A DNA stretch of 5,532 bases from Bryobacterales bacterium (GCA_003142355.1 PLMF01000403.1:16156-21687), one strand, 5' to 3'; shown: positions 1 through 5,440, counted from the first letter of the stretch. Notes: a model not told the origin generated them from the letters alone. Numbers and translations: made by a program.

Positions 1-173
1 GTCTGAATGTCGAAGGCGCTGTGCTGAAGAACTCGCGGCTGGTACGTCACGCCGTCCACCGTCACCTGGTGCGTGCTCCACTGTTCCGTCTGGCCGTTGG
101 CGAGCACGCAGTCGAAGACCAGAAGCGGCGTATCCGTGACCGCCTGTTCCTTCAGCTCAGAGATGGTTGGCAT
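1..173 (-). CDS. Probable tail hub protein (DUF2163 / GTA gp13-like), N-terminal fragment
   Basis: Only the first 57 codons lie in the window; the gene runs off the left edge. Translation starts at the ATG at 173-171 and stays open, reading MPTISELKEQAVTDTPLLVF and then a segment with 'DGVTYQP' at residues 40-46. A short polar start, a strand describing a 'DxxLANGQ' turn, and a 'V-DGVTY' strand resemble the N-termini of DUF2163-type baseplate hub proteins, which follow the distal-tail protein in gene transfer agents and siphophages. The start lies inside the end of the upstream distal-tail gene (17-nt overlap, different frame), and no strong Shine-Dalgarno is visible, so translation is probably coupled. 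The position after two distal-tail genes is the main support for a hub role. Family assignment is inferred from a short fragment and could be wrong; that a gene starts here is more secure. Confidence 0.6.
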   Translation of the reverse strand, partial: MPTISELKEQAVTDTPLLVFDCVLANGQTEQWSTHQVTVDGVTYQPRVLQHSAFDIQ

Positions 174-939
174 AAATGATATTGACCATGGCGGAGTGGC
201 AGTTCACGCCGGTTGTGGTTATGGAGAGGACGTCGTCGCGGAAGCGCGCGTTTTCGTAAACGCCGCCCGTGGTGGTGGCTTTGTATACCGACGCGCCGGC
301 TTGCGGCTCCACTTGCAGGCCGAATACATCCGCGGACCCTCCGGCCGGCAGCTCCACGCCGAAGGCGATCGATTCCGCCAACGCGTCGCCGCTGGCTGTC
401 AAGACGATCCGGCTCCAATTTGTTCCCAGGGTTCGAGCGGCGCGATTGGTGCCGTGCAGCAGGGTCGCTGCGGTGGGTTGCGGCGACCGCGCGAATACGC
501 TGAGGCAATACACGTACCCCGCCGGCGCGGATAACGTCTGGGAGATGTTCTGAGCGCCGCCGCCGGAATCGGTGAGGTGCCATGCGTTCGTTCCGCCCGC
601 GGGGTCCGCGATTCCGCCTGCCACCAGAAGGAACGGCTCCTTTGCCCAAGCCGCATTGTCCAGCTTGTCGCTCCAGGCGAAAAGGTTGGCGGTTGGATCC
701 AGGAACGTGAAACTGTTGAGCGTTCCCTCGGTGGCCGCGAAGAACTCCTGCAAGGCGGCAACTTCGTCATCGGTCAAACCCGCGTACGCCAACTGCCATT
801 CGGTGATTTCCGCTCCCGGATCGGCCAGCTTGATCGGCCTCCCGTCCAGAGACGTATTCGCAACCGTCCGCAAACGGCGCCGCTTTTGGACCGGGAACTG
901 GCTCAAAGCTCCGGTGGCGAGTTGTGGGTATACCAGCAT
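157..939 (-). CDS. Distal tail (DUF2460-like) protein with inserted carbohydrate-binding-like domain
   Basis: A 260-residue protein whose first 82 residues align without a gap to the preceding gene product (26 identities by hand, including W48, the AAL/FFA stretch at 61-68, and F79-D81-P82). That core looks like the DUF2460/distal-tail (Dit) type that closes the tail tube at its tip. After about residue 86 a stretch of about 138 residues intervenes, rich in beta strands and Gly/Ala, with W100, a 'YCLSVFARS' strand at 144-152 and a 'FGVELPAGGSADVFGLQ' turn at 193-209. This is the style of jelly-roll carbohydrate-binding modules in phage tails. Residues 227-260 (VYENARF to the end) then resemble the C-terminus of the shorter paralogue, as if the module sits in a loop of the core. 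The start at 939 is preceded by GGGGA about 7 nt upstream. The gap to the upstream gene is 3 nt. Dit role: moderate confidence; sugar binding is inference. Confidence 0.75.
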   Translation of the reverse strand: MLVYPQLATGALSQFPVQKRRRLRTVANTSLDGRPIKLADPGAEITEWQLAYAGLTDDEVAALQEFFAATEGTLNSFTFLDPTANLFAWSDKLDNAAWAKEPFLLVAGGIADPAGGTNAWHLTDSGGGAQNISQTLSAPAGYVYCLSVFARSPQPTAATLLHGTNRAARTLGTNWSRIVLTASGDALAESIAFGVELPAGGSADVFGLQVEPQAGASVYKATTTGGVYENARFRDDVLSITTTGVNCHSAMVNIIYANHL

Positions 940-942
940 GTG

Positions 943-1302
943 CTATCCCCGGTTCTCGATCACGGTCAGCGAGGTCTTACCCTGCATTTCCGCGATGGCG
1001 GTCAGGTCCAGTTCGTCGCTGGCCAGGCTGCAATTGGCATATTCGGTTGCGTCCCATGGATCGGTGAATGCGAAGTTTCCGAAACATCCCTGGTTGTCGG
1101 CGAAGAACTGCTCCAGCGCCGCCATTTCGCTCTCATCCAGTGCATCCAGGCGGATCTCCCAGCGGTGCAGCGGCCCGGCCGAATCCCGGTAGCGTTGTTC
1201 CACTCCGTCCACGAATCGCAGCGCCTGGTTTTGAAACCGGAGTGCCCTGGTAGCCGGATACTGCGCCACGGCGTTGGTCTTCAGCTTGGGGAAAGTGGAC
1301 AT
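943..1302 (-). CDS. Distal tail (DUF2460-like) protein, compact form
   Basis: A 119-residue protein. It begins 'MSTFPKLKTNAVAQYP', then a beta-rich region with 'FVDGVEQRYRD' (30-40), 'RWEIRLDALDESEM' (47-60), an amphipathic 'AALEQFFADNQG' helix (61-72) and 'FAFTDPWDATEY' (77-88). The pattern of conserved N-terminal 'P-L', a DG-x-EQR strand, a short helix ending in a Gly, and an F-x-F-x-D strand is what I know from DUF2460 proteins, which act as distal tail (Dit-like) rings in gene transfer agents and siphophages. The location directly after the tape measure gene fits that job exactly. The start at 1302 lies 1 nt after the tape measure stop; no clear Shine-Dalgarno is visible, so coupling to the upstream gene is likely. 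It is much shorter than typical DUF2460 proteins (around 200 residues, from memory), so it may represent the minimal core only. Confidence 0.75.
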   Translation of the reverse strand: MSTFPKLKTNAVAQYPATRALRFQNQALRFVDGVEQRYRDSAGPLHRWEIRLDALDESEMAALEQFFADNQGCFGNFAFTDPWDATEYANCSLASDELDLTAIAEMQGKTSLTVIENRG

Positions 1303-1303
1303 G

Positions 1304-1957
1304 TCAGAGGTCGTTCACCACGTCGTTGATCGAATTGGAATTCAGCATCGCGTCGCGAACCGCTCGTGCGATCTCGCTGCGGTGGTCCAGAAACGACTGC
1401 GAGTCCATGGCTTGCACGTTCACGGTGATCTGAGGCGCCGGAGCGATGGCCGGGTTGCCGCTGCTGCCCGGAGCCGCCATCCCGCCGGCCTGCGCGCTCG
1501 CTCCACTGGGCGCCGCGCTGTACGTCCTCGGCATTCCCATCTGGTCGTAATCGGCGCCGCTCACGTCGCTGCCGGTGTCGGCGCCCTCGAAATAGAGCCG
1601 GTCCGGCATGGCATATTTCTCCAGCGTCGGCGGCGCAGCCGGCGTCCCCCCGCCTTGGAACAGCGCCAGCAACCCGACAATCAACGGGACCATGCCCAGC
1701 CCGCTCTCCAGAACTGTGGTTGCGATTGCCTCTGCCGTGATGCCGCCGCCGCTGGTCGTACTCGCGGAGGAATTGCTGTTGCCGCTCGCGGGCTGCGCTT
1801 CGGTGCTCCCCTGGAGTTGGCCGAGCTGCTTCACCGTGTCGCTGAGCGAGGCCGCAATTTCCTCGCCGCTGTCGAGCGCCCCACCCGGGTTGGAATCCTG
1901 CTGCCCCGATACCGCGACAAAAGTTTCGTAGAGCTTATCTTGTGTTGTGCTGGCCAT
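1304..1957 (-). CDS. Short tail tape measure protein
   Basis: A 217-residue protein. Its C-terminal 42 residues (176-217: ITVNVQAMDSQSFLDHRSEI and onward to 'LNSNSINDVVNDL') form the strand-plus-helix ending with 'AMDSQSF' and 'R-AMLNS-S-NDV' that I recognise from the ends of many tail tape measure proteins. Residues 73-101 are a hydrophobic stretch (around 'GLGMVPLIVGLLALF'), as expected for a tape measure segment that meets the membrane during DNA entry. The middle is low-complexity Ser/Gly/Ala/Pro. The N-terminal third is helical and polar. The gene sits between the frameshifted chaperone and the distal-tail genes, the canonical slot. Its start (ATG at 1957) overlaps the chaperone extension by 23 nt, with GGAAAG about 9 nt upstream. 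The length is far below the 600-2000 residues of most siphophages; gene transfer agents have tape measures of a similar small size. It could alternatively be a remnant, but the frame is intact. Confidence 0.78.
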   Translation of the reverse strand: MASTTQDKLYETFVAVSGQQDSNPGGALDSGEEIAASLSDTVKQLGQLQGSTEAQPASGNSNSSASTTSGGGITAEAIATTVLESGLGMVPLIVGLLALFQGGGTPAAPPTLEKYAMPDRLYFEGADTGSDVSGADYDQMGMPRTYSAAPSGASAQAGGMAAPGSSGNPAIAPAPQITVNVQAMDSQSFLDHRSEIARAVRDAMLNSNSINDVVNDL

Positions 1958-2638
1958 CGCTCATCTTTCCGGCAAGAGCCCTTTCCAAAATCACGAACGC
2001 TTCCACTTGCCGCGCGCTCAGTTCCGCAAAATCCATCCCCCGCAGCCGGCGCCGCACGAAGAACTCCTCCACCAGCGTCTGGCTCTCAGCCGTGATATAC
2101 GGTTTCGGACAGGTTCTGAGCGACACATCCCGTCTGGCCCAGACCAGCGGCGCACCGGCGTCCTCGCCCATCCCCAGCCACCCGCACCGGCGCTTCTTCT
2201 CCAGGCCGGACTTCCGGCACACGTCGCACTTCCAACCGGCCTGGTTGGAGAATTGAAAGTGGAAGGCGACAATCAGTTTTTTCGTTCCGCCTCGGTCAGT
2301 CCCGTCTCTGCCCGCACCGCCGCCAGCGCTTCCCGGAAGAGGTTCTCCGGCCCCGCCTCCGCCAGCAGTTCGGGTGTGGCGCCCGACCCGTCCAGCTCCA
2401 GCCCCGATTCCGCCCGCAGTCCCCATGTCAGGAACAGCCGGTCGATCTCCGTCTGCAGCAGGGCCGCGTCCATCTTGTCGCCCGGCGCCTGGCCGGCCTC
2501 CAGGAACTCGATTCGCCGGGCCAGTTCCCGCACCCGGCGCATCAGCTCCACGCGGCGTCCGAACGAAATCTTCGCCAGCGTGAAAGTCACCCCCCGCGCG
2601 ACTTGCGACTCCACCGTCCTTACGCTTTCGTAGGTCAT
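1935..2638 (-). CDS. Tail assembly chaperone, long form made by -1 frameshift (G-T type fusion)
   Basis: This is the predicted 234-residue product of ribosomes that slip back one base at the A AAA AAC heptamer (2282-2276). They read 121 residues in the first frame, then resume with CTG at 2276-2274 and add 113 residues up to the TAA at 1937-1935. The extension has no plausible start codon of its own: the -1 frame is open upstream only as a GC-rich shadow, and its first credible ATG would remove the conserved-looking Cys residues. It contains 'WKCDVC' (Cys 138 and 141 of the fusion), 'RRCGWL' (Cys152), 'TCPKPYIT' (Cys177) and then a helical 'ESQTLVEEFFVRRRLRGMDF' tail. In lambda-type phages the long form binds the tape measure while the short form recruits tube subunits, so the next gene downstream being a tape measure fits. 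The four Cys may bind zinc (inference). Frameshift efficiency cannot be judged here. Confidence 0.8.
2201..2249 (-). other. Two mutually exclusive GC-rich stems downstream of the frameshift site
   Basis: In the minus-strand RNA, TCCAACC-AGGCC-GGTTGGA (2249-2231) forms a perfect 7-bp hairpin with a 5-nt loop. The loop and 3' arm also belong to CCAGGCCGG (2244-2236), which pairs perfectly over 9 bp with CCGGCCTGG (2209-2201) across 26 nt. The two cannot form together. They begin 26 and 31 nt after the slippery heptamer, farther than the 5-9 nt usual for a stimulatory structure, so a role in frameshifting is possible but unproven. GC-rich coding DNA yields such stems by chance. Confidence 0.35.
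2273..2638 (-). CDS. Tail assembly chaperone, short form (G-like)
   Basis: A 121-residue mostly helical protein beginning MTYESVRTVESQVARGVTFT and ending 'LTEAERKN', with the TGA stop immediately after the slippery AAC codon. Charged helices at about residues 28-50 ('RRVELMRRVRELARRIEFLE') and 56-75 ('MDAALLQTEIDRLFLTWGL') are seen. It has the position (after the tail tube, before the tape measure), the size and the frameshift ending expected of the short tail assembly chaperone that coats the tape measure before tube polymerisation. I chose the ATG at 2638 over an in-frame ATG at 2707: 2638 lies 2 nt after the tail tube stop, whereas the longer form would begin inside that gene with an unconvincing Arg/Gly-rich leader. 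No strong Shine-Dalgarno is present, so initiation is probably coupled to termination of the tube gene. Confidence 0.85.
   Translation of the reverse strand: MTYESVRTVESQVARGVTFTLAKISFGRRVELMRRVRELARRIEFLEAGQAPGDKMDAALLQTEIDRLFLTWGLRAESGLELDGSGATPELLAEAGPENLFREALAAVRAETGLTEAERKN
2276..2282 (-). promoter_or_regulatory. Slippery heptamer A AAA AAC for -1 ribosomal frameshifting
   Basis: On the minus strand the sequence reads GAA CGA AAA AAC TGA in the chaperone frame, giving the heptamer A AAA AAC followed directly by the zero-frame stop. It matches the X XXY YYZ rule (X=A, Y=A, Z=C). A single-base backward slip gives AAA AAA on the same tRNAs and continues at CTG ATT GTC into the 113-codon extension. 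A stop codon right behind the heptamer is common at such sites. A GAGG lies 7 nt upstream of the heptamer and could act as a Shine-Dalgarno-like stimulator, somewhat closer than the 10-14 nt spacing known from dnaX. Confidence 0.82.
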
Positions 2639-2640
2639 GA

Positions 2641-3816
2641 TTATGCGAACGCCACCGCGATCTCGTCGTCTACCGTGCCCTGCGCGCGCGATTGCCGGAA
2701 CTTCCACTGCAACCGGTTCTGGCCGTCGTCAAACTCTGGCACCTCCGGAATCACGCTCTGCAGATACACGCCCATGACCTGTCCCTCCGCCACGCCCAAC
2801 TGAAACATGACGCTGATCGGCGATTGCTGCCTGGCGGCCTGATAGAGCGCCTTAGTAGCGTCGTCGTCCTGGCTGAAGAGCTCGAAAGCCGCCGTCACCG
2901 ACCGCTGGCCCGGAGAAATGCTGCGCGGCAGGTTCGATCCGAACTCCCTGGACCGCGTGTCCAGTTGGTTCTTGAGGACAATGGATGCGCTGGTGATGGT
3001 GAGGAACTGCGCGGGCGTTGTTCCCAGCCACGCCTGGCCCATGTTCCCCGGAACAATCGAATAGTCGAATGCGGCCAGCTCCGGCTCCGCCGGAAAGCTC
3101 TGAAGCTGTCCGACGTTGGCGGAGGAAAAGCTGCTGCTGTCGAGCACGTCCTGCGCCAGGCCGCTGAAGTGGAACTCGTGGTAATCGCCGTTCACCTGAA
3201 TTTCCATCTGGTCGACGGCCGCCCCGCACAGCAGCCTCTGCACCGCCGTCGCCGGGTCCCAGTAGTCGAAAATGCTGGCGCTCGGCAGTTCCGTGGCGGG
3301 CACATAGGTGACTGCGGCGCCCAGCGCCGTGCCCGTTCCGGGCAGGATGGTGAACGGCGCGTTCAGTTGCACCGTGCTGGGGTCCACGATGGCGGCCACG
3401 AACCGGATCTCCCCGGCGCATGAGACCGCCTGCCCCGCGCCGAGCCCGTGCGGCGCTCCGAACACCAGCCTTCCGCCCGCCGTGCTGGATGCCGCGGTCC
3501 CGCCGGCGAACTCGATCGGCGCGCCCCCTAGTGCCGCCTGAAAGAGCGGGCCATATCCCGGGTTTCCCGCCGTTTTCTGCCAGCTCGTCATGTATGTCTG
3601 CAGTTCGAAATTCGTCTGCCGCCTGCCGCCCGGCGCCAGGCCGGAAAACGTCCGGCTGCCCGTCTTGTCCTTCCGCGGCGCGGCCTCGAGTTTCTGCTGA
3701 ACCGTCAGCTTCAGAGCCGGAATCCGGTGGCCGGATGTGATCGATCCCACCTGGCCGAAGTTGCTTTCCAGCACCGTGTAGAACCGGTTTGCGTTAGAGG
3801 AAATATAAGAAGGCAT
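2641..3816 (-). CDS. Major tail tube protein (long, probably two-domain)
   Basis: A 391-residue beta-rich protein located between the terminator-like gene and the chaperone pair, the normal slot of the tube subunit. The N-terminal part (about 1-103) has 'KLTVQQKLEAAPRKDKTGSR' and 'APGGRRQTNFEL' (61-72). The C-terminal part (about 240-391) has the comparable 'LKNQLDTRSREFG' and 'SPGQRSVTAAFEL' (301-313) followed by 'QDDDATKALYQ', and it ends with 'NRLQWKFRQSRAQGTVDDEI', a strand pair typical of tube proteins. This suggests two copies of the tube fold in one chain, as in T5 pb6, which makes trimeric instead of hexameric rings. Between them, about 104-174, sits a Gly/Ala-rich beta module ('APHGLGAGQAV', 'GEIRFVAAIVDPSTVQLNAP'), probably a surface decoration. 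The start at 3816 is 1 nt after the terminator stop; only a distant GGAG is visible. Tube identity rests mainly on gene order and length; the duplication is inference. Confidence 0.75.
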   Translation of the reverse strand: MPSYISSNANRFYTVLESNFGQVGSITSGHRIPALKLTVQQKLEAAPRKDKTGSRTFSGLAPGGRRQTNFELQTYMTSWQKTAGNPGYGPLFQAALGGAPIEFAGGTAASSTAGGRLVFGAPHGLGAGQAVSCAGEIRFVAAIVDPSTVQLNAPFTILPGTGTALGAAVTYVPATELPSASIFDYWDPATAVQRLLCGAAVDQMEIQVNGDYHEFHFSGLAQDVLDSSSFSSANVGQLQSFPAEPELAAFDYSIVPGNMGQAWLGTTPAQFLTITSASIVLKNQLDTRSREFGSNLPRSISPGQRSVTAAFELFSQDDDATKALYQAARQQSPISVMFQLGVAEGQVMGVYLQSVIPEVPEFDDGQNRLQWKFRQSRAQGTVDDEIAVAFA

Positions 3817-3817
3817 G

Positions 3818-4318
3818 CTAGTTTTTGCTCACTCCAATCTCAAATGTGACTTTCGCCACCTGGATGAAATTCTTCCCGCCTTGCTTGACGGCTCCGAAGG
3901 ACGCTTCGTATCCGCCAGCGTAAAACATCCCCTGGCCCCAATCGCCGCGATTCGCGGCCAGCACCTGCGTCGCGGCGTCCGTGTAGAGCTGCAGACTGTC
4001 CTGGAGCCCCTCCAGCCGGTCCTGGGAATGCCGAATCTCGATGGTCATCTGAGCCGTGCCGGAGAATGTCCGAAACTTCTCCGTCAAACGGTTCGTCACC
4101 TTCTCGCAGTACACGTGCACCACCGGGTACTTCACCATGCTGCTGCGTTCGGCCAGGTCCGCCGCCACGTTCTGCGCGCGCACTTGCGCCATGTCCAGCG
4201 GACCGGCCAGCGCCTGGTCCGCTTGTGTGAGGGCGGCCAGGCTCGAGTTCAAGCCACTGGCGCCGGTGATGAGTTGCATCACCTGGGCCGTTGTTGCGCT
4301 TCCGATCGTCGCCGTCAT
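3818..4318 (-). CDS. Probable tail terminator (tail completion) protein
   Basis: A 166-residue protein starting MTATIGSATTAQVMQLITGA. The N-terminal half is helical, followed by 'VKYPVVHVYCEKV' (62-74), 'FRTFSGTAQMTIEIRHSQD' (82-100), a helix 'LEGLQDSLQLYTDAATQVLA' and a final beta hairpin 'FIQVAKVTFEIGVSKN'. The alternating strand-helix pattern, with a central 'M-TIEIRHSQ' strand and a closing 'VTFEI' strand, fits the small alpha/beta terminator proteins that cap the tube and join it to the neck. It sits directly before the tail tube gene. The open frame extends upstream to 4855, but that part is a shadow of the neighbouring gene. The ATG at 4318 overlaps the upstream stop in a TAATG junction and has AGAGGGG a few nt before it, making this start secure. 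Function is by position and fold pattern, so a general neck protein is also possible. Confidence 0.7.
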   Translation of the reverse strand: MTATIGSATTAQVMQLITGASGLNSSLAALTQADQALAGPLDMAQVRAQNVAADLAERSSMVKYPVVHVYCEKVTNRLTEKFRTFSGTAQMTIEIRHSQDRLEGLQDSLQLYTDAATQVLAANRGDWGQGMFYAGGYEASFGAVKQGGKNFIQVAKVTFEIGVSKN

Positions 4319-5097
4319 TAGCCCCTCTGGATCACCCGTGGAACCGGCTTCAGATAAGTGGGGCGTTGCCCCAACCCCGGCGGCCGCCCCGCCGCCACAG
4401 CCGCCGGTTGCAGCCACGTCTGCCCGAGGGCGATGGGCGGTCCGTTTTGCAGCGCCATCGAATCGGGACCGGCGCCTACATAGACGTTCCACCCCGCCGC
4501 GGTTTTGGGCGGAGCGCCTGCCGGCTGGACCCGCAGCGAGCTTCCCGTGGTCGCGACGATTGCCGGTTGGGCGCACGCCCCTTCTTCGCCCGCGGCATTG
4601 ACCCAGGCCACCGTCGCGTAGTAAGTCCCGTCCGGCAGCGGGGTGCCCGGCGCCGGGGCCGCCGCTGCCGTCACCGCCGGAGTCGCCGCCCGCGGCACCG
4701 GGACCGACGCCACGCCGATACCGGCCGCAACCAGCGTTTCGTACGCCCACTTTGCCTTCGCATGGAATTGGTCGCGCTTGCCGGCGTAGCGGTCGTTCAA
4801 CTGGCTGTTGTATGCGTCGCTGTAGACCATTTCCAAACTGCGAAAAGTGTGCCATAGCTTCAGCGCCGGCGTCACCACCACGCTGCCGACGTTGGATTGA
4901 GGCGCCAGCCAGAACAACTGGTCCACATAGCTCACCCTGGTCAACAGCGCGCTGATCTCCAGGGTGAGTTCGTCCTGGGCCAGAGCCAGTTTCTGGCTCA
5001 CGTCGATTCCCTCGACGCTCGCCACGTCGAGAAGCTGCGAATCCTGCGCCGCCAGGTCTTCCACGCTTGAAACCGGACCGTCTATGAACAGAGCCAT
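4318..5097 (-). CDS. Probable head-tail adaptor/neck protein with C-terminal Ig/FN3-like domain
   Basis: A 259-residue protein in two parts. Residues 1-128 (MALFIDGPVSSVEDLAAQDS and onward) are predicted largely helical, with 'LALAQDELTLEISALLTR' and a 'RYAGKRDQFHAKAKWAYETLVAAGIGV' segment, the style of head-tail adaptor proteins that sit under the portal. An Ala/Pro linker (about 129-152) leads to a beta domain (about 153-230) with 'DGTYYATVAWVNAAGEEGA', 'AGWNVYVG' and 'GPPIALGQTWLQ', a typical Ig/fibronectin-III-like pattern often appended to virion proteins. The tail ends in a basic Pro-rich stretch. The start at 5097 is 10 nt after the upstream stop with a weak AGGCGA; the stop overlaps the terminator start by one base. 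No separate stopper gene lies between this gene and the terminator, so this protein or one outside the window may do that job. The adaptor role is inferred from position. Confidence 0.6.
   Translation of the reverse strand: MALFIDGPVSSVEDLAAQDSQLLDVASVEGIDVSQKLALAQDELTLEISALLTRVSYVDQLFWLAPQSNVGSVVVTPALKLWHTFRSLEMVYSDAYNSQLNDRYAGKRDQFHAKAKWAYETLVAAGIGVASVPVPRAATPAVTAAAAPAPGTPLPDGTYYATVAWVNAAGEEGACAQPAIVATTGSSLRVQPAGAPPKTAAGWNVYVGAGPDSMALQNGPPIALGQTWLQPAAVAAGRPPGLGQRPTYLKPVPRVIQRG
4322..4328 (-). promoter_or_regulatory. Ribosome binding site of the tail terminator gene
   Basis: AGAGGGG lies just before the TAATG stop/start junction, with 3-5 nt to the ATG at 4318. It sits inside the last codons of the upstream gene. 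It decides the start of the downstream gene against the much longer open frame reaching 4855. Confidence 0.7.
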
Positions 5098-5107
5098 GGT
5101 TGTTCGC

Positions 5108-5434
5108 CTAGTCTTTCGAGGACTTCGAAGCGCCCTTCAGCTTGTTCAGTTCCGCGGTCGACAGCACCGTGAACTGCACTCTGGCCGCCGCCGCCGCCTG
5201 GTCGGCCGCCCGCTTGGCTTCCGCCTGCACCGCCTGGAACGCCATCGCTTCCTCGGCGGTAGCCAGGCGCGCCGCGCCTTCCACCAGCATCCTGGCGGCG
5301 ATTCCCGGCGTCACTTCCGTCAGGACCCCCGGCTTTCCGCCGTCCGCGGTCTCGTTACTCACCACTACCGGAAACGCCTCCGTAATCTTTGATTCCATGT
5401 CGCGAATCTTCTGGTAATAGAGCTTCAGATCCAT
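5108..5434 (-). CDS. Small conserved-looking protein of unknown function in virion operon
   Basis: A 108-residue protein, MDLKLYYQKIRDMESKITEA at the start, then a short beta segment 'FPVVVSNETADGGKPGVLTEV' (21-41), a helix 'PGIAARMLVEGAARLATAEEAM' (43-64) and a long Ala/Glu/Lys-rich helix (about 65-90) that may be a coiled coil. It closes with the basic 'LNKLKGASKSSKD'. I do not recognise a family. The 'V-VSNET-DGGKPGVLTEV...A-LVEG-A' region hints at a small folded domain and is not random low complexity. It is the first gene of the visible operon and lies just upstream of the adaptor-like gene, so a capsid accessory or neck role is plausible but unproven. The start is secure: AGGAG stands 6 nt before the ATG at 5434, the best Shine-Dalgarno in the window. 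Confidence 0.75.
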   Translation of the reverse strand: MDLKLYYQKIRDMESKITEAFPVVVSNETADGGKPGVLTEVTPGIAARMLVEGAARLATAEEAMAFQAVQAEAKRAADQAAAAARVQFTVLSTAELNKLKGASKSSKD

Positions 5435-5440
5435 CGATTT

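Noticed and set aside
577..1329. Plus-strand open frame of 250 codons opposite the two distal-tail genes
   Set aside because: It crosses both real genes and their junction, has no family resemblance and mirrors their codon pattern; a shadow.
1274..2095. Long plus-strand open frame of 273 codons antisense to the tape measure gene
   Set aside because: It is Arg/Ala-rich with no recognisable motif, lies opposite a well-supported gene, and is expected from high third-position GC on the minus strand.
2277..2426. Separate gene starting at the ATG at 2426 in the chaperone extension frame
   Set aside because: Its first 50 residues are Gly/Ala/Arg shadow of the short chaperone with no ribosome binding site; the slippery heptamer explains the extension better.
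2692..3423. Plus-strand open frame of 243 codons opposite the tail tube gene
   Set aside because: Composition is His/Arg/Leu-rich antisense translation without motifs; the minus-strand frame explains the region fully.
4319..4855. Upstream extension of the tail terminator frame to an ATG at 4855
   Set aside because: The extra 179 residues are Gly/Arg low-complexity in a shadow frame of the adaptor-like gene; a TAATG junction with AGAGGGG supports the start at 4318.
5184..5200. GCC-type triplet run as a repeat element
   Set aside because: It is a short Ala-codon run within the helix of the 108-residue protein, ordinary for GC-rich coding sequence.
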